Positions 33,273-41,985 of a stretch of 64,000 nucleotides of DNA are shown here, in pieces. Numbering within the stretch: position 1 is the stretch's first letter; each line of letters opens with the position of its first letter. The stretch comes from Hominenteromicrobium sp964531265. Its GTDB lineage: Bacteria > Bacillota > Clostridia > Oscillospirales > Acutalibacteraceae. The stretch spans positions 1 to 64,000 of the forward strand of contig CAZHDW010000008.1 of the NCBI GenBank assembly GCA_964531265.1, in the 5' to 3' direction. Both the position numbers and the translations under genes were made by a program. The notes under the pieces are model-generated. The model was not told where the DNA came from. It did no database searches and saw only the letters and a program-made list of their open reading frames with translations.

Positions 33273-34079
33273 ATGAAATTCAAGGTTGATCACGATCTTC
33301 ACATACATTCGCAGATATCATTGTGCTCAAATGACCCAGAGCAGACAACGGAAAGTATCCTGAAATATGCGGAGAGAAACGGCTTCAAGACAATATGCCT
33401 TACCGATCATTTCTGGGATGACACCGTTGAGGGCGCTTCCGACTGGTATGCTCTTCAAAATTATGAGCATATAAGCAAGGCGCTTCCTCTGCCGCAGAGC
33501 GACAATGTGAGATTTCTCTTTGGTGTTGAGACAGAGCAGAACAGAGCGATGACCGTCGGCGTTTCAAGGGAGACCATGGAGAAGCTCGATTTTATCATAG
33601 TTCCGACCACGCATTTCCATATGGGCGAATATGTCCTGACTCCGGAGGATCTTTCTTCACCGGAAAACAGGGCAAAGGCGTGGGTGAGACGCTTTGAGTC
33701 CATGCTCGATATGGATATGCCGTTTCATAAAATGGGTGTAGCCCATTTGACCTGCGGTCTCATTGCGCCGACGCGTGACGAGTATCTCAGAACGCTCGAC
33801 AGCATCCCGGACAGCGAGCTTGAAAGAGTCTTTCGTAAGGCTACACAGGTTGGAATAGGCATTGAACTCAACAGCGGCGATATGAACTACGAGGAGAGCG
33901 AGGGCGAGCACATAATGAGAATATTTGCCGCTGCCAAGAGGTGCGGCTGTAAATTCTATTGCGGCAGCGATTCGCATCATCCGAAGGACTTCGAAAACGT
34001 TAAAGAAATCTTTGAGCGTGCCGTTGACAGGCTCGGTCTTGAGGAATCCGACAAAATAGATTTTTTAAAGCAGTTTTAA
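33273..34079 (+). CDS. PHP-domain metal-dependent hydrolase
   Basis: A 268-residue PHP-superfamily protein, related to histidinol-phosphatase-type and other phosphoesterases. Metal ligands are visible: HDLHIHS (residues 7-13), TDHFWD near 46, the E of FGVETEQ, the H of TTHFHMG, AHLTCG, and GSDSHHP near the C-terminus. GAGGAG precedes the ATG. It is followed 30 bases later by a Gfo/Idh/MocA protein, suggesting a shared pathway on a sugar or cyclitol derivative. The substrate is not clear. Confidence 0.82.
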   Translation: MKFKVDHDLHIHSQISLCSNDPEQTTESILKYAERNGFKTICLTDHFWDDTVEGASDWYALQNYEHISKALPLPQSDNVRFLFGVETEQNRAMTVGVSRETMEKLDFIIVPTTHFHMGEYVLTPEDLSSPENRAKAWVRRFESMLDMDMPFHKMGVAHLTCGLIAPTRDEYLRTLDSIPDSELERVFRKATQVGIGIELNSGDMNYEESEGEHIMRIFAAAKRCGCKFYCGSDSHHPKDFENVKEIFERAVDRLGLEESDKIDFLKQF

Positions 34080-34109
34080 ACATTCTTTGATCTTCAGGAG
34101 GAAAAAGTG

Positions 34110-34946
34110 ATGAAGAAAATAGGTTTTATAGATTATTATCTCGATGAGTGGCATGCCAATAATTATCCGGCATGGATAAAGTCCGCTTCCAACGGTGAGT
34201 ACGAGGTGGCTTATGCCTACGGTGAGATCGACTCCCCGATAGGCGGCCGTACCACCGAGCAGTGGTGTGCCGATATGGGTGTTGAGCGTGTTGACAGTAT
34301 TGACGAGCTCATTGAAAAGAGCGATTATATGATCCTGCTTTCGCCGGATAACCCGGAGATGCACTGGCCGCTTTGCCAGAAGCCGCTCAGAAGCGGAAAG
34401 CGTACATATGTCGACAAGACCTTTGCGCCCACAGCACAGATAGCACGTGATCTTTTCAAATTGGCAAATGATAACGGCACTCCGATATTCTCATCCTCTG
34501 CACTGAGATTTTCGAACGAGCTTGCCGCTCTTCCTCAGAAGGATGTAAGCTTTGTTCTGCTCAGCGGCCCCGGAAACCCCGAGAACTATCTGATACACCA
34601 GATAGAGCCGATGGTGCAGCTCATCAAAGAGAAGGCTGTCCGCGTTCAGTACAATGGTATCGAGGGTGCTGCAAGCTACATTGTTGAGTTTGAAAACGGC
34701 AAGCTCGGAACAGCAAACCTGCTGGTCAGCGGTGATTTCCAAACTACCGTAAAATTCTCCGATGGTGAGGTGGCGTTTGTTCCGGAATCAACGGGGACCT
34801 TTGATAATCTCATTCTTGCCATGCTGAAGTTCTTTGAAACCGGTGATATCCCGGTGGACGGACAGGAGACAATTACCATAGCCGAGGTGCTCGAGGCCGC
34901 ACATGAAGCGGAGAAGACACCGGGCACATGGGTGAATATCCGATAA
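34110..34946 (+). CDS. Gfo/Idh/MocA-like oxidoreductase
   Basis: A 278-residue protein resembling the NAD(P)-binding domain of Gfo/Idh/MocA dehydrogenases: an initial beta-strand KIGFIDYYLDEWHANNYP in place of the usual GxGxxG, SPDNPEMHWPLCQKPLRSGK and VDKTFAPT matching the family's 'EKP' loop position, and a C-terminal beta domain. AGGAGG lies 7 bases before the ATG. The missing classic glycine motif and short length suggest a divergent member. It closes the operon. Confidence 0.75.
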   Translation: MKKIGFIDYYLDEWHANNYPAWIKSASNGEYEVAYAYGEIDSPIGGRTTEQWCADMGVERVDSIDELIEKSDYMILLSPDNPEMHWPLCQKPLRSGKRTYVDKTFAPTAQIARDLFKLANDNGTPIFSSSALRFSNELAALPQKDVSFVLLSGPGNPENYLIHQIEPMVQLIKEKAVRVQYNGIEGAASYIVEFENGKLGTANLLVSGDFQTTVKFSDGEVAFVPESTGTFDNLILAMLKFFETGDIPVDGQETITIAEVLEAAHEAEKTPGTWVNIR

Positions 34947-34964
34947 TCCCGATAACAACACAAA

Positions 34965-34998
34965 AGCCGCCTTGATTCTTCAAGGCGGCTGCTTTTAT
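34965..34998. terminator. Bidirectional terminator between convergent genes
   Basis: An 11-bp stem (agccgccttga / tcaaggcggct) with CTTTTA on the plus side and CTTTTG on the minus side. Confidence 0.85.
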
Positions 34999-35019
34999 GC
35001 GCTGTAAACTTTTGAGAGA

Positions 35020-35319
35020 TCAGCTCTCGCTTGTCAATGCACGTGTAAGCCATGCATCGGCGATATCCAAAGCAAGGTAAAGACCGGACTTTTCGCTTGT
35101 CTTTACAATCTGCTTTCTTGTGCGGATCTCGGGATCAGTCAGCATGAGCTGAACGACGCATTTATCGGCGATCTCCATATCTGCATGCTTTTTCTTGGAC
35201 TTAATATCGATCTTTATAACATATTTATCTGACATGTTTCCGTAATAGATCGTATCGCCGCAGCGTACAAGGGGCTTGCCGCGGTACGTGGGAAACTGGC
35301 TCTTGTTGCTTTCACTCAT
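35020..35319 (-). CDS. Conserved hypothetical protein
   Basis: A 99-residue soluble protein (starts MSESNKSQFPTYRGKPLVRC, contains CGDTIYYGNMSDKYVIKI and a helical end DIADAWLTRAL). I recognise the type as conserved in clostridia but without a known function. Strand-rich N-terminal half, helical C-terminus. An ATG 12 bases upstream (MVTN) is an alternative start; neither has a good ribosome binding site. Confidence 0.7.
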   Translation of the reverse strand: MSESNKSQFPTYRGKPLVRCGDTIYYGNMSDKYVIKIDIKSKKKHADMEIADKCVVQLMLTDPEIRTRKQIVKTSEKSGLYLALDIADAWLTRALTSES

Positions 35320-35356
35320 ATTGGTCACCATCTTTCATCATAATTATACAGTAAAC

Positions 35357-35385
35357 AGTATACCATAGATACTGAGAAAACACAA
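35357..35385 (-). promoter_or_regulatory. Promoter of the conserved hypothetical gene
   Basis: On the minus strand, TTGTGT (35385-35380), a 17-bp spacer and TATACT (35362-35357). Confidence 0.6.
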
Positions 35386-35403
35386 TATCGTTTTGCATAT
35401 TGA

Positions 35404-35439
35404 AACAGCCGCTGTCTGGAAACCAATACAGCGGCTGTT
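35404..35439 (-). terminator. Terminator after ireB
   Basis: The perfect 12-bp stem aacagccgctgt / acagcggctgtt lies 18 bases after the ireB stop; the U-tract (TTTCAAT) is weak. Confidence 0.6.
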
Positions 35440-35456
35440 ATGCATCGATCAAAGTA

Positions 35457-35714
35457 TCACTCACCGAGATATGTGCGAACCATTGCCTTTAAAAGCTCAT
35501 CGCGATCGATCTTTCGGATAAGGCTTCTGGCATTATTATGGGTCGTGATATAGGTAGGATCCTCTGAGAGGATATATCCCACGATTTGGCTGATCGGGTT
35601 ATATCCTTTTTCTTTGAGCGCATCGTAGATCAGTACGAGCGCCTGCTGCATATCAAGGCGCTGCGCGGCGTCAAAGCTGAAGGTTTGTGTGCGGTCATCA
35701 AAATTATCTGCCAT
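35457..35714 (-). CDS. ireB: IreB family regulatory phosphoprotein (UPF0297)
   Basis: An 85-residue IreB/YrzL protein. In enterococci IreB is phosphorylated by the PASTA kinase IreK and counteracts it in cephalosporin resistance. The family core is clear: TQTFSFDAAQ, ALKEKGYNPISQIVGYILSEDPTYITTHNNAR and DRDELLKAMVRTYL. GGGAGGTG precedes the ATG at MADNFDD; a start 39 bases upstream has no site. The usual neighbours (ruvX, DUF1292) are not beside it; pheT is 143 bases upstream on the same strand. Confidence 0.93.
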   Translation of the reverse strand: MADNFDDRTQTFSFDAAQRLDMQQALVLIYDALKEKGYNPISQIVGYILSEDPTYITTHNNARSLIRKIDRDELLKAMVRTYLGE

Positions 35715-35857
35715 GTGGAACACCTCCCTTGTACCGGACAGATGATTTCTCAATTCTTATATGCCATTTGTCAAAAACAAAGAGCATATATAGAGCATAC
35801 AGCAAAATCAATGAAAAAGCAAGCGTCCGATAAATAATTTACAAATTTTTAGTATTC

Positions 35858-38215
35858 TCAGCGCAGTGTAACGCCGATCTTACCGAGGTTTTCGATGATG
35901 GTATCGACAAAGCCCTGAACCTCATTCTTCGCGAGTGTCTTTTCCTTGGAGGAGAAGGTGAAGCGCAGTGTAATACTCTTTACAAGGCCATTGTAGGAAT
36001 CGATCAGGGAAACATTCTTAAGCAGCGGAGTGACATCCTGCCATGCCGGAGCCAGGCTGCTGAATATCTGAGAGTCGGAAACAACGAGTGAGAGGTCGAT
36101 ATCTATCCCCGGGAATCTGGAGGGCTCATCGTAGTGGATAACGACTGCCGGAATAGCGGAGATAGCGTCCATATCAAGCTCGCCTGCAACGATAACGGCC
36201 TTCTTGTCGATCTTGCTCTGTACAGCCGGATGAACAACTGTGAGAGTACCGACGCGAATACCGTTTAGGGTGATGGCTGCCGTGTTGCGCGGGTGCTGCC
36301 AGTTGTGCTCGGCATCAACAATGCTGAATTCGAACGGGCAGTGCTTAAGCTCGGAGGCTACCGATGCCAGCATGTCACGCAGTCCGAGGTAGAGCTCCTT
36401 TTCGGACTTTGTACGGCTGAACAATGCAACGCCGAGGTGCTTTCTCTCGTTTGCTGTGCCGTCCTCGCGGAGACCATCGATGACACGTGCGATCTCGAAG
36501 AGGCCGAAATCAGCGGCGTAAGCCTTGTTTTCGTTGACGTAGGAGATCATCGTGGGAACCATGGAGCGGCGCAGAACAACGTGGTCGGGAGTCATAGCGT
36601 TGATGACACGAACGTTATCCTCGATCTCCATATTGAGCTCACGGAACTTCTTTGCATCGCACCAGATGTAGGAGTGTACCTCGTGCAGGCCGTATCTCTG
36701 AACCAGAAGATCCTTTGTAAAGCGATCGTCATTGTTGTTTGTGCTCTTCATAACAGGAGCCAGTGCACTCTTTGTGCTTGTGATTTCGAAGTTATCATAG
36801 CCATATATACGTGTTATCTCTTCGATTATGTCAGCCTTAATGGTGACATCCTTGGTTGCACGCCATGTCGGAACATGCACGGTGAATGTCTCGTTCTCAA
36901 GGGATGCGTTGAAGCCGAGTGCATTGAGAGTGTTGAGTATCTGCTCGTTTGTGATGTCAATGCCCGTATATCTGTCAACATACTTCTTGTCGAAGGAGAG
37001 GTCTATCTTGTCATAATGACGTACATAAACATCGGTCAGAGCGGAAATTACCTGTACACCAGGGTCTATCTCCGTGAGAAGCTGCATGAAGTGCTCGATA
37101 GCCGTAACGGTCATCTCTGGGTCAAGGGTCTTCTCATAGCGCATGGAGGCGTCAGTACGCAGGCCGAGGCGTGTGGAAGATTTACGCACGCTTACAGCGT
37201 CAAAGTTAGCTGATTCAAGCAGCAGGCTGTCGGTGTTGTCCTCTATCTCGGAGTTGAGACCGCCCATAATACCGGCGATTGCCACGGGCTCGTCGTTGCA
37301 GCATATCATCAGTGTGTTCTCATCAACACGGCGCTTTGTTCCGTCGAGTGTTTCAAAATCGAACGGAGCAGAGAAGCGCTTAACCTGAATGGAATCCACC
37401 TTTGCGCAGTCGAATGCGTGCATCGGCTGTCCCATTTCAAGCATGAGGTAGTTTGTAAGGTCGGCAAGAAGATTGATAGCGCGCATTCCGCAGTAGAACA
37501 GTCTTATGCGCATGTTAACGGGACTTACCTTCTTTGTAATATTACGTACCTTGAGGCCGGAATAGCGGTAGCAGAGCTCGCGGTCGATGATGTCGATATC
37601 AATATCGCCGAGACCTGCATACGGTGTGAGATCCATGCGGCTGAGCGGCTTGAGCTCGCGGCCGGTGAGAGCTGCGAATTCACGTGCAATGCCGTAATGA
37701 CCCCAGAGGTCGGGGCGGTTTGTGAGGGACTTGTTGTCAACCTCGAAAACGGTGTCACATATCTGGTATGCCTCTGTGATGGGTGTGCCGAGAGCTATGT
37801 CATCGGTGATCTCCCACAGGCCGCTGTGGTCGGCGCTTATGCCAAGCTCCTTTTCAGAGCAGCACATGCCGTGGGATTCACAGCCGGCGATGGTAGCGCA
37901 AACGATATCCACGCCGCCAACCTTGCCGCCCTCGCGGGCAAACGGAACTACCATGCCCTCGCGAACATTCGGTGCGCCGCAGACACAGTCGTATATCTTA
38001 TCACCGGCATCGACCTTCAAAAGGTGAAGCTTCTTTGAGTTGGGGTGATCCTCGACGGAGAGGATTTTGGCGACAACGACATTTTCAATGTCGGCGCCAA
38101 TTGTATATACGTCCTCGACCTCTGCTGTGGACAGCGTGAACTGGTGTATGAGCTTCGGGAGGTCAAGACCGGAAAGATCAACAAAATCGTTGATCCAATT
38201 CATTGAGATCAGCAT
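35858..38215 (-). CDS. pheT: Phenylalanine-tRNA ligase beta subunit
   Basis: A 785-residue bacterial PheRS beta chain: N-terminal tRNA-binding OB domain (about 40-155, VVAKILSVEDHPNSKKLHLLKV), B3/B4 editing domain (about 210-390, NRPDLWGHYGIARE, GIMGG), B5 domain (about 400-475), and the C-terminal ferredoxin-fold anticodon-binding domain (from FPGIDIDLSLV). Forms an alpha2-beta2 enzyme with PheS, encoded 18 bases upstream. Controlled by the T-box ahead of pheS. Confidence 0.97.
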   Translation of the reverse strand: MLISMNWINDFVDLSGLDLPKLIHQFTLSTAEVEDVYTIGADIENVVVAKILSVEDHPNSKKLHLLKVDAGDKIYDCVCGAPNVREGMVVPFAREGGKVGGVDIVCATIAGCESHGMCCSEKELGISADHSGLWEITDDIALGTPITEAYQICDTVFEVDNKSLTNRPDLWGHYGIAREFAALTGRELKPLSRMDLTPYAGLGDIDIDIIDRELCYRYSGLKVRNITKKVSPVNMRIRLFYCGMRAINLLADLTNYLMLEMGQPMHAFDCAKVDSIQVKRFSAPFDFETLDGTKRRVDENTLMICCNDEPVAIAGIMGGLNSEIEDNTDSLLLESANFDAVSVRKSSTRLGLRTDASMRYEKTLDPEMTVTAIEHFMQLLTEIDPGVQVISALTDVYVRHYDKIDLSFDKKYVDRYTGIDITNEQILNTLNALGFNASLENETFTVHVPTWRATKDVTIKADIIEEITRIYGYDNFEITSTKSALAPVMKSTNNNDDRFTKDLLVQRYGLHEVHSYIWCDAKKFRELNMEIEDNVRVINAMTPDHVVLRRSMVPTMISYVNENKAYAADFGLFEIARVIDGLREDGTANERKHLGVALFSRTKSEKELYLGLRDMLASVASELKHCPFEFSIVDAEHNWQHPRNTAAITLNGIRVGTLTVVHPAVQSKIDKKAVIVAGELDMDAISAIPAVVIHYDEPSRFPGIDIDLSLVVSDSQIFSSLAPAWQDVTPLLKNVSLIDSYNGLVKSITLRFTFSSKEKTLAKNEVQGFVDTIIENLGKIGVTLR

Positions 38216-38233
38216 GTTCTAAGACTCCTTTCC

Positions 38234-39268
38234 TTATTCGTGGTTGAACTGTGACAGTGCCTTGAGGCTGCCGCTGTTAAGGTCACGAATATCCTTTATG
38301 CCGTAGCGCATCATTGCAAGACGTGTAAGACCGAGGCCGAATGCGAAGCCTGTGTATTCATCGGGGTCGATGCCGCCTGCACGAAGAACGTTCGGGTGGA
38401 TCATTCCGCACGGGCAGAGCTCTATCCAGCCGGAGCCGTGGCATGTGGAGCAGCCCTTGCCGCCGCAGATATGGCAGCTTATATCAAGCTCAAAGCCGGG
38501 CTCAACGAACGGGAAGAAGCCGGGGCGCAGACGAACCTTTACGTCCTGCTTGAAGACCTCGGAAAGCATGGTCTTCATGAAGTAGATAAGGTTGGAAATG
38601 GAGATGTCCTTATCTATCATAATACCTTCCATCTGGAAGAAGGTGTTCTCGTGGGAAGCGTCGGTGCTTTCGTTTCTGAAGCAGCGGCCCGGGAATATGG
38701 CACGCAACGGAGCACCGTACTTGCGCATGAGGTAGTTCTGTGCAGCGGAGGTATGTGTCTTAAGAAGCTGTCCGTTATCGAGATAATAGGTGTCCTGCAT
38801 ATCTCTTGCCGGGTGGTGCTTCGGAATGTTCAGAGCCTCGAAGCACTCATAGTCGGAGACGACCTCCTTGAAGTCCTCAACGATGAAGCCCATGGATGCG
38901 AATATCTCCTCAAGCTCACGCTGTACAAGTGTGATGGGGTGATATGAGCCGTATGCTGTGTCAGCGGGCAGTGTGACGTCGTACTGCTCAGCACTGTTGA
39001 CCAGTCTGTCCTCTTCTTCCTTGCGGATAGCCTCTATCCTTGCGCTGATCTTCTCATCAACCTCGCGCTTAAGCTGATTGATAGTCTGTCCGAATTCCTT
39101 CTTCTCTTCGCCGGAAAGCTCCTTCATGCCCTTCAAAAGCTCGGTGACTGAGCCCTTCTTGCCGAGATAAGCAACACGCAGCTTTTCGATAAGCTCACTG
39201 TCGTGTGCCTCGTTGATCTCTGCTTCAAACTTCTGACGCAGCTCGGAAATGTTTTCTCTGATGCCCAT
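38234..39268 (-). CDS. pheS: Phenylalanine-tRNA ligase alpha subunit
   Basis: A 344-residue class II synthetase subunit with an N-terminal coiled coil (about 1-90), motif 2 FRNESTDASHENTFFQMEG and motif 3 GFAFGLGLTRLAMMRYGI. It holds the catalytic site for charging tRNA-Phe. The Phe-pocket Ala/Gly position lies in the FAFGLG block and is a normal Gly/Ala type. AAAGGA is the ribosome binding site. First gene after a Phe T-box. Confidence 0.97.
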   Translation of the reverse strand: MGIRENISELRQKFEAEINEAHDSELIEKLRVAYLGKKGSVTELLKGMKELSGEEKKEFGQTINQLKREVDEKISARIEAIRKEEEDRLVNSAEQYDVTLPADTAYGSYHPITLVQRELEEIFASMGFIVEDFKEVVSDYECFEALNIPKHHPARDMQDTYYLDNGQLLKTHTSAAQNYLMRKYGAPLRAIFPGRCFRNESTDASHENTFFQMEGIMIDKDISISNLIYFMKTMLSEVFKQDVKVRLRPGFFPFVEPGFELDISCHICGGKGCSTCHGSGWIELCPCGMIHPNVLRAGGIDPDEYTGFAFGLGLTRLAMMRYGIKDIRDLNSGSLKALSQFNHE

Positions 39269-39322
39269 AATTTGAATATCCTTTCATATAATTATTTCCA
39301 ATGTATTTGGGATGGGACAAAT

Positions 39323-39565
39323 AAAAAAGCTCGCCCCATGCACAAACATGGGGCGAGCAGGAATAGCTCGCGGTACCACCCAACTTCGGCGCAAACACGC
39401 CCTCTTACGCCTGTAACGGTGCAGCTCCGTCGGAACCTACTGCTCTGTTCAGTCCCGCCGCTCCAAAGAGAACTTCACCCGTGATCTGCGCAGGCACGCT
39501 TTCAGCCGACGGCGTACCCTCTCTGCCCGTAAATGGACGAGTTACTTTTCTTTTTCATCGCGTTT
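39323..39565 (-). promoter_or_regulatory. T-box riboswitch (phenylalanine) controlling pheST
   Basis: On the minus strand the leader holds a Stem I with GCTGAAA (the GNUGNRA distal element), a candidate specifier TTC in GTGAAGTTCTC (39472-39470), the T-box GGGTGGTACCGCG (39381-39369) and a 12-bp terminator stem gctcgccccatg / catggggcgagc followed by TTTTTT. Uncharged tRNA-Phe should stabilise the antiterminator. The TTC specifier agrees with the downstream pheS. Confidence 0.92.
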
Positions 39566-39571
39566 AAGGGT

Positions 39572-39600
39572 ATTTTAGCACAAAAGTATCTGCATTTCAA
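39572..39600 (-). promoter_or_regulatory. Promoter of the pheST T-box transcript
   Basis: On the minus strand, TTGAAA (39600-39595), a 17-bp spacer ending TTGTGC and TAAAAT (39577-39572). Confidence 0.8.
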
Positions 39601-39669
39601 GTTTTTTCTCTTTTTTTACAAAGTAAAGCCGGATATGGCTGGTTTAGAGAAAATTCACAAATAGCGCAG

Positions 39670-39698
39670 TTGAATTTCCATCCACTCTATGCTATAAT
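39670..39698 (+). promoter_or_regulatory. Promoter of the small membrane-protein gene
   Basis: TTGAAT, a 17-bp spacer ending ATGC and TATAAT; about 35 bases before the start codon. Confidence 0.75.
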
Positions 39699-39732
39699 TG
39701 TAAATAAATTAAATTGATTAGGATGGATATTG

Positions 39733-40266
39733 ATGTTAACAGATGTTTTTGTAGAATATATGGTGAAGAAAAAGCTCGGCACCAAGGATATACTTATAAG
39801 CCTCGGCGCGATAATTCTCGGCGCTGTGCTTACATTTATCGGCTTCCTCTTCACAACGATAGCGCCTATGATACCGTTCTTTGTTCTGTGCGCCGTGGTT
39901 TACGGAGTATACAGGTTGATAACCTCCCGTATGATCGAGTTTGAGTACAGCATCACAAACGGCGATATTTCTATCGACAAGATAATGAACCGCAAGTCCC
40001 GCAAGCGCCTCACCTCCTTTGATGCCAAGAACATAGAGGAAATGGGCAAGTACACCGAAAACGAGCAGAGACTTAAGAACAGAAGGGTCGATAAGGTGAT
40101 CTTTGCCTCCGAGACCGATGATGGCAAGGATGCATGGTACGTCATCGCAAAGAGCAGAAAGACGGGCCTTACGCTTCTCGTCTTCTCTCCGGATGATCGC
40201 TGCATCGAGGCTATTAAGCCGTTTATGGACAGAAGACTGCGTTTCGAGATATTCGGACGCGGCTAA
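39733..40266 (+). CDS. Hypothetical membrane protein
   Basis: A 177-residue protein with two adjacent membrane helices (about 21-65, ISLGAIILGAVLTFIGFLFTTI and APMIPFFVLCAVVYGVYRLI) followed by a cytoplasmic domain of about 105 residues with FEYSITNGDISIDKI, KRLTSFDAKNIE and a DDRCIEAIKPFM end. This architecture resembles PH-like or YdbS-type membrane domains, but I cannot name a family. The ATG at 39733 is preceded by GGATGG; a TTG directly before it is less likely. Monocistronic. Confidence 0.75.
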   Translation: MLTDVFVEYMVKKKLGTKDILISLGAIILGAVLTFIGFLFTTIAPMIPFFVLCAVVYGVYRLITSRMIEFEYSITNGDISIDKIMNRKSRKRLTSFDAKNIEEMGKYTENEQRLKNRRVDKVIFASETDDGKDAWYVIAKSRKTGLTLLVFSPDDRCIEAIKPFMDRRLRFEIFGRG

Positions 40267-40277
40267 TATCGAAGCTG

Positions 40278-40307
40278 AGCAGTCGCATTTGTGTGCGGCT
40301 GCTTTTG
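40278..40307 (+). terminator. Terminator of the membrane-protein gene
   Basis: Arms agcagtcgca / tgcggctgct (G-U tolerated) followed by TTTG. Confidence 0.65.
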
Positions 40308-40372
40308 ATTTATCTTGCTTATCTTTTATCGGCTGATATTATGAAGCTAACAATGTATCGAGGGGTGAAGAG

Positions 40373-41878
40373 ATGAAGGTGCTTTCTGCGGCTGAAATAC
40401 GTGCGCTTGAGGAATGTGCGGTGGATGCAGGTGTTTCATGGGAGGAGCTCATGGAGAATGCAGGTGCAGCCTGTGCCGATCATATCAGAGAAATTACGGA
40501 TGTTGAGGGCAGGAGCGTTGTTATCCTTTGCGGAAAGGGCAATAACGGCGGCGACGGCTTTGTTATCGCACGGCTGCTGAATGCGGCAGGTGCGGAGGTA
40601 TCGGTCGTTCTTATGCAGGGGGCGCCGTCAACGGAGCTTTCACAGCAGGCATATGACAGGCTGACAAGGGGAATAAATATATATTTGCCGAAGGATGCCT
40701 TAAGGTTGATAGACGGCGCGGACATTATAGTAGATGCAATTTTCGGATTTGGCTTCAAGGGGACTCTTCCGAAGAACATAGAGAGTGTTGTCGAGTATGC
40801 GAATGCCGCACATGCGCTGAGAATATCGGTCGACATTCCGAGTGGTGCCGAGTGCGATACCGGAGCGGTGGCCGGGGTATGCTTTAAAGCCGAGCATACC
40901 GTTACCTTTACTGCAATGAAGCCTGCCGGTGTCGTCTATCCTGCCGCCGGCTATGGCGGAAAAACAGTTGTGCGCCGGGTTGGGATAAAGGATGAATTCA
41001 TAAACATGATGCCTATTGACATTCATTCGGTTGAATTGTCGAATATTTGCCCGCTGTTTCCGAAAAGAGACCCGGAGGGACACAAGGGCACATACGGAAG
41101 ACTGCTTCTGATATGCGGAAGCGTCGGCATGGCAGGTGCTGCGATAATGGCGGCTCGTGCGGCACTGAGAAGCGGAGTCGGATTGCTGAACATCGCGATA
41201 CCGCATCCGCTGTATCAGATAATGGCGCAGGCTGTTCCGGAGGCTGTTTTTACGCTGTATGATACCGATGACTCCATGGAAAGCTGCATCGGCGAAGCTC
41301 TTTCAAAGGCCGATGTGTGCCTTATAGGCTGCGGTCTCGGTACAGCGGACTATGCCGAAAGACTGGTGGAGTATGTGCTCAAAAACGCCGGGTGCCGGTT
41401 GGTTTTGGATGCCGATGCCCTGAATATAATTTCAGCCTCGCCGGAAAAGCTGCATATGGCGAAGAAGCCGGTGATAATCACGCCCCATCCCGGAGAGATG
41501 TCGCGTCTGTGCGGCAGGTCGATATCGGATATCGCGAGGGACAGGATCGGTACGGCCAAGGAGTTTGCCGCAAAGCACGGCGCTTATGTGGTATTAAAGG
41601 GTGCGGGAACGGTTACGGCGGCGCCGGACGGTGAGGTGTTCATAAATACCACGGGAAACCCGGGTATGGCAAAGGGCGGAAGCGGCGATGTCCTGGCCGG
41701 GATAGTGGGCTCGCTGTCGGCGCAGGGTATGAAGCCGCTTGAGGCCGCATATTCCGCGGTGTATATTCACGGGGCTGCCGGTGATATATGTGCCGAGGAG
41801 CTGTCACAGCACTCCATGCAGCCTACGGATATTATAGAGACACTGCCGAAGGAATTTTTGAAAATAGAGAAGCGATAA
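40373..41878 (+). CDS. nnrD: Bifunctional NAD(P)H-hydrate epimerase / ADP-dependent dehydratase
   Basis: A 501-residue two-domain repair enzyme. The N-terminal YjeF-N epimerase (about 1-215) interconverts R- and S-NAD(P)HX (CGKGNNGGDGFVIARLL; VDIPSG). The C-terminal ribokinase-like dehydratase (about 220-501) converts S-NAD(P)HX back to NAD(P)H using ADP (GSVGMAGAAIMAARAALRSG, ITPHPGEMSRL, GNPGMAKGGSGDVLAG). Fusion of both domains is normal in bacteria. GAGGGGTGAAG precedes the ATG. Confidence 0.95.
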   Translation: MKVLSAAEIRALEECAVDAGVSWEELMENAGAACADHIREITDVEGRSVVILCGKGNNGGDGFVIARLLNAAGAEVSVVLMQGAPSTELSQQAYDRLTRGINIYLPKDALRLIDGADIIVDAIFGFGFKGTLPKNIESVVEYANAAHALRISVDIPSGAECDTGAVAGVCFKAEHTVTFTAMKPAGVVYPAAGYGGKTVVRRVGIKDEFINMMPIDIHSVELSNICPLFPKRDPEGHKGTYGRLLLICGSVGMAGAAIMAARAALRSGVGLLNIAIPHPLYQIMAQAVPEAVFTLYDTDDSMESCIGEALSKADVCLIGCGLGTADYAERLVEYVLKNAGCRLVLDADALNIISASPEKLHMAKKPVIITPHPGEMSRLCGRSISDIARDRIGTAKEFAAKHGAYVVLKGAGTVTAAPDGEVFINTTGNPGMAKGGSGDVLAGIVGSLSAQGMKPLEAAYSAVYIHGAAGDICAEELSQHSMQPTDIIETLPKEFLKIEKR

Positions 41879-41920
41879 CACACGATCACGTAAACGGAAT
41901 ATAATGGAGGGACGGCATTG

Positions 41921-41947
41921 ATGTTTAACTGCCGTAAAAATGGGTAA
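41921..41947 (+). other. Eight-codon mini-ORF upstream of the MazF-type toxin
   Basis: ATG-TTT-AAC-TGC-CGT-AAA-AAT-GGG-TAA has an optimally placed GGAGGG (41906-41911, 9 bases before the ATG). It occupies the place where an antitoxin gene would start in alr-endoAI-endoA loci. It could be a leader peptide or a remnant; it does not resemble EndoAI. Confidence 0.35.
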
Positions 41948-41955
41948 GAATATAA

Positions 41956-41973
41956 CCGAAAGATATATTTCGG
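41956..41973 (+). promoter_or_regulatory. Palindrome overlapping the toxin ribosome binding site
   Basis: CCGAAA-GATATA-TTTCGG is a perfect 6-bp inverted repeat ending within the CGGAG used by the toxin gene. It could fold in mRNA to lower translation or serve as a protein-binding operator. Confidence 0.45.
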
Positions 41974-41985
41974 AGCGTGAAAGAT

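Noticed and set aside
33082..33276. 64-residue ORF starting inside the promoter -35
   Set aside because: Its start codon is the TTG of TTGACA, so it cannot be translated from that promoter.
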